Assembly: GCF_019697375.1 (NCBI RefSeq)
Contig: NZ_JAHCDI010000004.1
Location: 2,653,324 to 2,717,323, forward strand
DNA: 64,000 nt
Source: Micromonospora tarapacensis
GTDB taxonomy: Bacteria; Actinomycetota; Actinomycetes; Mycobacteriales; Micromonosporaceae
Direction: 5' to 3'
Below, in pieces: positions 52,695-64,000 of this stretch. A program made the translations under genes and the position numbers. Under the pieces are notes generated by a model. The model searched no databases. It saw nothing but the letters and a program-made list of their open reading frames with translations, and was not told where the DNA came from. The number at the start of each line of letters is the position of its first letter. Positions within the stretch are counted from its first letter, which is position 1.

Positions 52695-53695
52695 CCGGCT
52701 CGCTCCTCCGTCGTTGCCGTCCCGGCCGCGCCGGATGCCGGCTCGGCGCCAGGTGCCGGCTCGGTGTCCGCCGCCGGCCCGGCGGGCGTTCCGGCGTACT
52801 CGTCGATCGTCAGAGTCTCGCCGCCGTCGGCGGGGCCGGTCCAGCGGACAGTCAGCTCCTCCAGGGCCTGCTCCTGGACGAAGGCCACCACGCCCTGCCG
52901 GTACAGCTCCAGCAGGGCGAGGAACCGGGCGACCACCTCCAGGGTGGCCTCGCAGTCGGCACAGAGCAACGAGAACGTGGCGGTTCCGGCGCGACGCAGC
53001 CGCTCGGCGATGACCGCGGCGTGCTCCCGCACGCTGACCCGGACCATGTGCACGTGCGCGATGGAGACCTCGGGCACCGGCTTCGGGCTCATCGCCTTGA
53101 CGGCCAGCCGGAGCAGCCGCTGCGGGCCGACGCCGAGCACCAGGTCGGGCAGCGCCTCGGCGAAGCGGGCCTCCAGGGTGACGGCGCGGGGGTAGCGGCG
53201 TCCGCCGACCTCCTCCAGGACGGCGATGTGCGCCGCCGCCTCCTTGTAGGCCTTGTACTGCAACAGCCGGGCGAAGAGCAGGTCCCGCGCCTCCAGCAGC
53301 GCGAGGTCCTCCGGGTCCTCCACCTCGGCGGCGGGCAGCAGCCGGGCCGCCTTCAGGTCGAGCAGGGTCGCGGCGATCAGCAGGAATTCGCTCGCCTCGT
53401 CCAGGTCCCAGGCGTCGCCCATCGCCCGGATGTAGGCGATGAACTCGTCGGTGACCCGGTGCAGGGCGACCTCGGTGACGTCGAGCTTGTGCTTGCCGAT
53501 CAGTTGCAGCAGCAGGTCGAAGGGGCCGGTGAAGTTCGCCAGCCGGACGGTGAACCGGCCGCCGTCCGCCGACGCCACGTCGGCGACGGAAAGTGGCACG
53601 CCAGGGTCGGCCGCCAGGGTCGGAGTCTGGGCCGCGGCGGTCGGGTCGATGGGCGGCGCACTCACGCCGACGACCGTAGTCCACGGTCTGGACAC
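52691..53695 (-). CDS. scpA: Segregation and condensation protein A (kleisin)
   Basis: Bridges the heads of SMC in chromosome condensation. The conserved N-terminal kleisin helix starts FTVRLANFTGPFDLLLQLIG, with HKLDVTEVALHRVTDEFIAY, and the C-terminal winged helix includes SLLCADCEATLEVVARFLAL. GTG 53695 is the longest start; GTG 53665 is equally possible and neither has a clear ribosome site. Up to 334 residues including an Ala/Pro-rich tail. It lies 15 bp after the parA stop on the same strand. Confidence 0.92.
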   Translation of the reverse strand: MSRPWTTVVGVSAPPIDPTAAAQTPTLAADPGVPLSVADVASADGGRFTVRLANFTGPFDLLLQLIGKHKLDVTEVALHRVTDEFIAYIRAMGDAWDLDEASEFLLIAATLLDLKAARLLPAAEVEDPEDLALLEARDLLFARLLQYKAYKEAAAHIAVLEEVGGRRYPRAVTLEARFAEALPDLVLGVGPQRLLRLAVKAMSPKPVPEVSIAHVHMVRVSVREHAAVIAERLRRAGTATFSLLCADCEATLEVVARFLALLELYRQGVVAFVQEQALEELTVRWTGPADGGETLTIDEYAGTPAGPAADTEPAPGAEPASGAAGTATTEERAG

Positions 53696-53710
53696 CTGGA
53701 AATTGCCGGC

Positions 53711-54634
53711 CTACCGGTCCGCCTGCGCGGCGATCACCTCACGGGCCAGCTGACGGTAGTTGCGGGCGCCCGAGGACGCCGGGTCGAGCGTGGTGATCGG
53801 TGAGCCGGCGACGGTGGACTCGGGAAACTTCACCGTCTTGGTGATCACCGTCTGGTAGACCTTGTCGCCGAACGCCTCCACCACCCGCTGGAGCACCTGC
53901 CGGCAGTGCGTGGTGCGGCTGTCGTACATGGTGGCGAGGATGCCCTCGAGCTCCAGGTCGAAGTTGAGCCGCTCGCGCACCTTGTCGATGGTGTCCAGCA
54001 GCAGGGCCACCCCGCGCAGGCTGAAGAACTCGCACTCCAGCGGGACGAGCACGCCGTGCGAGACGGTCAACGCGTTGATCGCCAGCAGGCCGAGCGACGG
54101 CTGGCAGTCGATCAGGATGTAGTCGTACTCCTTGCGGACGCTCTTGAGCACCCGCGCCAGGGCCATCTCGCGGGCGACCTCGTTGACGAGCTGGATCTCG
54201 GCCGCGGAGAGGTCGATGTTGGCCGGCAGCAGGTGCAGCCCGGCCACGTCGGTCTTGATGAGCACGTCGTCGGCGGTCACGTCGTCCTGCATCAACAGGT
54301 TGTAGACCGACAGGTCCAGGTTGTGGGGGTTCACCCCCAGCCCGACGGAGAGAGCGCCCTGCGGGTCGAAGTCGACAAGCAGGACCTTGCGACCGTACTC
54401 GGCGAGCGCGGCACCGAGGTTGATGGTCGTGGTGGTCTTGCCGACGCCGCCCTTCTGGTTGGCCATGGCGATGATGCGGGCCGGGCCGTGCCGGTCGGTG
54501 GGCATGGGCTCGGGGATCGGCTTGCGCATCGTGTAGGCGGCCGGGTCCGCCGGGCCGAGGTCCGAGCCGAGGGCGTTCTGCTGTTCGCGGAGCTCGGTCG
54601 TCCAGGTCTCGGCACGGTCACCGTTGCCAGCCAT
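53711..54634 (-). CDS. parA: ParA/Soj-family chromosome partitioning ATPase
   Basis: Deviant Walker-type ATPase of about 307 residues. The P-loop is ANQKGGVGKTTTTINLGAAL, followed by LLVDFDPQGALSVGLG and the Walker B region YILIDCQPSLGLLAINAL. No parB follows; this scpAB-linked ParA-like protein is a second, conserved actinobacterial copy separate from the origin-proximal parAB pair. Partner unknown here. The first ~50 residues are a variable extension. The 242 bp upstream hold no gene that I can support. Confidence 0.9.
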   Translation of the reverse strand: MAGNGDRAETWTTELREQQNALGSDLGPADPAAYTMRKPIPEPMPTDRHGPARIIAMANQKGGVGKTTTTINLGAALAEYGRKVLLVDFDPQGALSVGLGVNPHNLDLSVYNLLMQDDVTADDVLIKTDVAGLHLLPANIDLSAAEIQLVNEVAREMALARVLKSVRKEYDYILIDCQPSLGLLAINALTVSHGVLVPLECEFFSLRGVALLLDTIDKVRERLNFDLELEGILATMYDSRTTHCRQVLQRVVEAFGDKVYQTVITKTVKFPESTVAGSPITTLDPASSGARNYRQLAREVIAAQADR

Positions 54635-54876
54635 GTTCTCGTTGCCCCCTCCCGACGACCATCCGGCGTCGGAGCCGCCCGACGTCCTTCGCAGCGCCGC
54701 TGCGCACCCCGGTCCACTCGCCGCGAGGGCCGCGCCGATGCCGACTGTACGCCACCGGCCAGCAGGGGTTCGGCACCCGCTCGGCGTGTCGGCCGACGGC
54801 GTCCGGCAGCGTCGGTCGGCCCCGCGCCCGCGGCCGGCGGCACCCGGCCCTCCGCCGCGAGGCCGGCCGGTGGCGG

Positions 54877-55884
54877 TCAGCCCCGGGCGCGCGGGTGCGC
54901 GGTGGCGTAGACCTCCCGCAGCCGTTCGACGGTGACCAGGGTGTAGACCTGCGTGGTGGTGACCGAGGCGTGGCCGAGCAGTTCCTGCACCACCCGCACG
55001 TCCGCGCCGCCGTCGAGCAGATGGGTGGCGTACGAGTGGCGCAGCGTGTGCGGCGAGACGGCGTGCGGCCCCTCGACGGTCAGGCCGGCCCGCACGGCGG
55101 CGCGGCGCAGGATGGTCCAGGCGCCCTGGCGGGTCAGCGGGCCACCCCGGGCGTTGAGGAAGACCGCCGGGGTGCCCCGACCGGCGGCGGCCAGCCCGGG
55201 CCGGGCCCGCACCAGGTATGCGCCCAGCGCCCGCGACGCGTACCCGCCGATCGGCACCAGGCGGGTACGCCCGCCCTTGCCGCGGAGCACCGCCACCGCG
55301 TCGTCGAGGTCCACATCGTCCACCGCGGCGCCGACCGCCTCGGAGATGCGGGCCCCGGTGCCGTACAGGAACTCCAGCAGCGCCCGGTCGCGCAGCGCCA
55401 ACGGCCCGGCGTCGCCGGCCGCGTCCACCGGCCCGGCGGTCTCCAGCAGCCGGATCACGTCGTCGACCGGCAGCGCCCGGGGCAGCCGGCGGGGCGGGAC
55501 GGGCGGACGGACGTCGCGGCTCGGGTCGGCGCCGGCCAGGCCCTCGCGCACCGCGAACCGGTGCAGGCCGCGCACCGCGCTGGCGGCACGGGCGGCCGAC
55601 GAGACGGCCAACGGTGGATGCCCGTCGGCGCCGGCGCGCAGCCGGGCGAGGTGACGTTCGATCTCGCCGGCCGAGACGGCGGACAGGTCGGTCACTCCGG
55701 CGGCGGTCAGCGAGCCGAGGTAACGGTCCAGGTCCCGGCGGTACGACGCGAGGGTGTTCGCGGCCAGTCCACGTTCGACGGTGAGGTGGTCCAGGTAACC
55801 GCGGAGGGCACGACGCAGGGCCGGCGCGGGCGCCTCGCCCGCGTCGGCCCGGTCCGCCTCGGCGGTGCGCCGGTCGCCGGTCAG
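54877..55884 (-). CDS. xerD: Tyrosine recombinase XerD
   Basis: Chromosome-dimer resolving recombinase. The frame has no ATG, GTG or TTG near the expected start. CTG 55884 overlaps the ald stop, has GAGGTG 5 nt upstream and gives 335 residues, so I choose it. SAM-like N-terminal domain [20 protein letters not shown] then [13 protein letters not shown]. The catalytic core has Arg in [20 protein letters not shown], Lys in [45 protein letters not shown] with the last His and nucleophile Tyr. The ald-xerD-parA-scpA order is common in Micromonosporaceae. Confidence 0.9.
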   Translation of the reverse strand: MTGDRRTAEADRADAGEAPAPALRRALRGYLDHLTVERGLAANTLASYRRDLDRYLGSLTAAGVTDLSAVSAGEIERHLARLRAGADGHPPLAVSSAARAASAVRGLHRFAVREGLAGADPSRDVRPPVPPRRLPRALPVDDVIRLLETAGPVDAAGDAGPLALRDRALLEFLYGTGARISEAVGAAVDDVDLDDAVAVLRGKGGRTRLVPIGGYASRALGAYLVRARPGLAAAGRGTPAVFLNARGGPLTRQGAWTILRRAAVRAGLTVEGPHAVSPHTLRHSYATHLLDGGADVRVVQELLGHASVTTTQVYTLVTVERLREVYATAHPRARG

Positions 55885-56996
55885 GCCAGCACCTCGGCCA
55901 GCGGCAGGGTGGGCAGGCCGTGCGCGTCGGCGACCGGGCCGTAGACGACCTGCCCGGAGTGGGTGTTCAGGCCCAGCGCCAGCGCCGGGTCGCGGCGCGC
56001 GGCCTCGCGCCAGCCGTGGTTGGCCAGCTCCAGCGCGTACGGGAGGGTGACGTTCGTCAGCGCGTAGGTGCTGGTGTTCGGCACCGCGCCGGGCATGTTC
56101 GCGACGCAGTAGAAGATCGACTCGTGCACCCGGTAGACGGGATCGGCGTGCGTGGTGGGCCGCGAGTCCTCGAAGCAGCCGCCCTGGTCGATGGCGATGT
56201 CGACAAGCACGCTGCCGGACTTCATCCGGGAGACCAGCTCGTTGGAGATCAGCTTCGGCGCCTTCGCGCCCGGCACCAGCACCGCGCCGATGACCAGGTC
56301 CGCATCCAGCACGGCCCGTTCGATCTCGTACGCATTGGAGGCCACCGTCTGCAGGTGGCCCCGGTAGATGGCGTCGGCCTGCCGCAACCGGCCGACGTTC
56401 TTGTCCAGCAGCAGCACCTCGGACTGCAGGCCCAGGGCGATCGCGGCGGCGTTCATGCCGGAGACGCCGGCGCCGATGACCACGGTCTTGGCCGCGTACA
56501 CGCCGGAGACGCCACCGGGCAGCACCCCCCGGCCGCCACCGGTGCGCATCAGGTGGAAGGCACCGACCTGCGGGGCGAGCCGTCCGGCCACCTCGGACAT
56601 CGGCGCGAGCAGCGGCAACGACCGGTCCGGCAGCTCGACGGTCTCGTAGGCGATGCCGGTGACCCCGTGGTCGAGCAGCGCCTGGGTGCAGTCCCGGGAC
56701 GCGGCCAGGTGCAGGTAGGTGAAGAGGACCTGCCCCTCGCGCATCCGGTGGTGCTCCTCGGCGACCGGTTCCTTGACCTTGAGGACCAGTTCCGCGGCGT
56801 CCCACACCTCGTCGGCGGACTCCAGGATCTTGGCGCCGGCCGCGGTGAACTCCTCGTCGGTGATGCTCGACCCGATCCCGGCGCCGGCCTCGACGAAGAC
56901 CTGGTGGCCGGCGCGGCTGAACTCGTTGACGCCCGCGGGCGTGATCGCCACCCGGTACTCGTGGTTCTTTACCTCGCGTGGGATGCCGACCTTCAC
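55881..56996 (-). CDS. ald: Alanine dehydrogenase
   Basis: NAD-dependent interconversion of alanine with pyruvate and ammonia. 371 residues, ATG 56996: [20 protein letters not shown] is the typical start with substrate-binding Arg and the catalytic Lys in VLKVKEPV. The NAD domain has [19 protein letters not shown], and the signature [20 protein letters not shown] is present. Full length. The 291 bp upstream contain its promoter and no other gene that I can support. Confidence 0.96.
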   Translation of the reverse strand: MKVGIPREVKNHEYRVAITPAGVNEFSRAGHQVFVEAGAGIGSSITDEEFTAAGAKILESADEVWDAAELVLKVKEPVAEEHHRMREGQVLFTYLHLAASRDCTQALLDHGVTGIAYETVELPDRSLPLLAPMSEVAGRLAPQVGAFHLMRTGGGRGVLPGGVSGVYAAKTVVIGAGVSGMNAAAIALGLQSEVLLLDKNVGRLRQADAIYRGHLQTVASNAYEIERAVLDADLVIGAVLVPGAKAPKLISNELVSRMKSGSVLVDIAIDQGGCFEDSRPTTHADPVYRVHESIFYCVANMPGAVPNTSTYALTNVTLPYALELANHGWREAARRDPALALGLNTHSGQVVYGPVADAHGLPTLPLAEVLA

Positions 56997-57501
56997 GATG
57001 CAGACACCTCTCTTCGGGGAGATCCTCCCCGAGTGCGCGGTGCCGTGGCCGGCCCCTTTGCCGCCACGGTCATCCGGTCCCGCCGGCGGCAGTCTAGGCG
57101 TGTCCGCAGCTCACCGGAGCCTGCACTGTGACACCCGGTCGCCGTTGCCGTTGACGAAGTGTCAGGTGTGGAACCCCGGCCCGGGTGGACGTCACCTCAG
57201 CCGTCAGGACGGTGTTCGACCCTCATCGTCCCACCTGGTGCGCACCGGTGCGGACAGCGACTGAGTCGATCACTATCGTGTCGCCTCATGACCACTCCTC
57301 CCATCCAGCCCGGGCATCCCCAGGGCGTTTCTGACAAGAGCAAGGTCGTCGCAGGCGTCCTCGGCATCCTGCTCGGCTTCTTCGGCGCCGGCCGGTTCTA
57401 CATCGGTGACACCAAGACCGGCGTCCTACAGCTCGTCGTGAGTGTCTGCACCTTCGGCGTCGGCAGCCTCTGGGGCCTCGTCGACGGCATCCTGATCCTG
57501 G

Positions 57502-62405
<4,904 letters not shown>

Positions 62406-62409
<4 letters not shown>

Positions 62410-63581
62410 CGGCGTCCCGTCGACGGTGCGTCGGCGCCCGGCGTGGCCGGCCCGGCGTGGCCGGGCGCCAGCTCGGCGTAGAGGGCGACCAGCTGGCCGA
62501 CCGTCTCCGCCTCGGTCGGCCAGGTCGCCGCCCGCGCCGCGCCCCGCCGGCCCAGCTCGACCCGGCCGGCCGGGTCGTCGAGCAGCACGCGCACCGCGGT
62601 GTCGACCGCGTCGACATCGCCCGGCGACACCAGCACCGCGCCGTCACCGACCAGCTCCGGCAGGCCACCCACCGCGGTCGCGACCAGCGGTACGCCGGCG
62701 CGCAACGCCTCCTGCGCGAACAGCTGCCGGGCCTCCCAGTCGCTGGTCACCACGGCCAGGTCCGCGCCGGTGAGCAGGTCGGCCACATCGGTACGGTGCC
62801 CCAGCAGGGTGACCGGTGCCCGGGCGGCACTGACCCGGGCGGCCAGCGGCAGATAGGCGGGACCACTGCCGGCGATCACCACGACCGGCGGCGGGACGCG
62901 CTCCCGCCACCGGGCGGCGGCGTCCACCAGCACGTCGTACCGCTTCTGCGGATGCAAACGGCCCACCGACAGGATCAGCGGCTGGTCGGCGGCGACGGCG
63001 AACTCCGCCCGTACGGCGGCGCGACGCCGACGCGGCGCGGGCAGTTCCGGAGCGGCGACCGGGGCCAGCCGGACGTCCGCCGCGCCCAGCGCGCCGGCGC
63101 GCTCGACCAGATCGGCGGAGGCGCCCAGGGTCACCCGGGCACCCCGGGCCACGATCCGCTCGGCCAGCCGGGACAGCCCGCCGCGCAACCCGCCGGCGAG
63201 CACCGCGTTGTGCCAGGTGACCACGACCGGGGCGGCCGGCCGGGCGAGCACCGCGACCAGCCCGGCGCGCAGCCCGTGCGCATGCACCACGGCGGCCCGC
63301 TCCGCGGCGAGCACCCGGCGTAGCGCGGCGACCGCGCGGACGTCGGCCGGGGTGGGGCTGGCCGGGATCTCCACCGGCCGGAACCGCGCGCCGGTGGCGG
63401 CGAAGTCGAACTGGTCCTGGGTCGCGGCCGGCCCGCAGACCAGCACCGGCTCGCCCGCGGCGGTCAGCCCTCGGGCCAGCGCTCGGACATGCTGCCCCAC
63501 GCCGCCGGTGCTCGAGGCGAGCAGCAGCACCACCGTGCCGCGCCGGTGGTCAGCGGCCGCCGGTCCACTCCTCGCGCTCAC
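62406..63581 (-). CDS. GT4-type glycosyltransferase
   Basis: 391-residue GT-B fold glycosyltransferase. The N-terminal half has TVVLLLASSTGGVGQHVRAL and AAVVHAHGLRAGLVAVLARP. The C-terminal donor-binding half has LILSVGRLHPQKRYDVLVDA, the GSGPAY turn and SDWEARQLFAQEALRAGVPL with the E-x7-E motif. Its stop overlaps the next start by 4 bp. The sugar and acceptor are unknown; the location beside a MurJ-like gene points to envelope polysaccharide synthesis. Confidence 0.88.
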
Positions 63582-63633
63582 CGCACCGGCCCTCCGTTCG
63601 CGACTGCGGGGCTCGCAAGCTCACTCCTCGCGC

Positions 63634-64000
63634 TCACCGGGACACTTCCTCCTTCCTACCCCGCGCCCGGGCCTGGCGCAGGCGTCGGCCCAGGCCGGCC
63701 AGCAGCGGTCGCAGGTCCTGCCGGTCGACCAACCAGACCACGCCGAGGAACACGACACCGACCAAGACTCCGGACAGCATGCCCTGCACGAGTGCCGTCC
63801 ACCGCGCCGGGGTGCCGTCCCCGGCGCCCAGCAACCGCAGCAGCGCCACCCCGGCGAGGGCGGCCGTCGTGCCGGCCAGCAGGCCGGCACCGCCGGCCCG
63901 TCCGGCACCGGCCAGAGCCGCCCGGCCACCCGCCCGCCCCACGGCGACCAGCAGCAACACGCCGAGCAGCAGCATCCCCACGGAGTTGGCCAGTGCCACG
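63634..64000 (-). CDS. murJ: MurJ/MviN-like flippase, C-terminal end only
   Basis: Only the last ~120 residues are in the window; the gene continues to the right. It shows alternating hydrophobic segments (VGMLLLGVLLLVAVG, GLLAGTTAALAGVALL, GMLSGVLVGVVFLGVVWLVD) ending in a basic cytosolic tail RRLRQARARGRKEEVSR. The spacing fits the last helices of a MATE-like lipid flippase. The call rests on the helix pattern and the neighbouring glycosyltransferase, so MurJ is likely but not certain. Confidence 0.55.
   Translation of the reverse strand, partial: VALANSVGMLLLGVLLLVAVGRAGGRAALAGAGRAGGAGLLAGTTAALAGVALLRLLGAGDGTPARWTALVQGMLSGVLVGVVFLGVVWLVDRQDLRPLLAGLGRRLRQARARGRKEEVSR

Overview
The window is high-GC actinobacterial DNA. 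GC-rich third codon positions, many GTG starts, ATGA and GTGA gene overlaps, AfsR/SARP-type regulation and the housekeeping order der-cmk-rluB-scpB-scpA-parA-xerD-ald-pyrG suggest Micromonosporaceae (Micromonospora or Salinispora-like). The genus is an inference.

Layout. (1) 1-4.3 kb is mobile-element debris: two tandem, apparently nested group II introns read leftward and an IS4-family element with a broken reading frame. (2) 5.1-10.6 kb carries a three-subunit molybdenum hydroxylase operon of the PaoABC/YagTSR type, a short-chain dehydrogenase and an apparently N-truncated metallo-beta-lactamase-fold hydrolase. (3) 11.1-13.2 kb has an AbrB-like double-domain protein coupled to a tyrosine recombinase, a strong terminator and an orphan four-repeat type I-E CRISPR array without cas genes. 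(4) 13.5-34.5 kb is the main find: a RiPP gene cluster of the azole plus dehydroamino-acid kind. Its precursor (15003-15191, + strand) ends in a 21-residue tail of which 20 residues are Ser, Thr or Cys. Facing it is a long, tightly overlapped minus-strand operon: SARP regulator, ThiF-like partner protein, YcaO cyclodehydratase, SagB-type azoline dehydrogenase, LanB-like glutamylation enzyme (split in two frames), a thiopeptide-type LanB C-terminal protein, a PqqD-M50 protease (frameshifted), an ABC exporter and a second YcaO. An M20 amidohydrolase and a LuxR-tailed regulator sit at the far edge. (5) 34.8-38.3 kb has IS701 and IS1380-type elements, both with broken transposase frames, and a truncated phosphatase gene. 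(6) 38.4-48.6 kb is an accessory region: membrane proteins, LemA, an exonuclease, a frameshifted aldo/keto reductase, three consecutive MazG-like genes, an MFS transporter, a P-loop kinase-like gene, and a tyrosine integrase next to tRNA-Pro(GGG). (7) 48.8-64 kb is conserved chromosome: ribosome biogenesis, nucleotide synthesis, segregation and recombination genes, then a cell-envelope group ending in a partial MurJ-like flippase.

How the cluster should work (inference from families): the leader peptide is bound by the ThiF-like partner and the YcaO enzymes; Cys and some Ser/Thr are cyclised to azolines and oxidised to azoles by the dehydrogenase; other Ser/Thr are glutamylated by the LanB-like enzyme and eliminated to Dha/Dhb by the single LanB-C protein; the M50 protease and ABC transporter process and export the product. 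Only one LanB-C-type protein is visible, so a pyridine-forming [4+2] enzyme seems absent. That argues for a linear goadsporin-like product rather than a classical macrocyclic thiopeptide.

Six genes look broken by a single-base shift and a seventh may be. This is either real decay or indel errors in the assembly, and it decides whether the RiPP cluster is intact.
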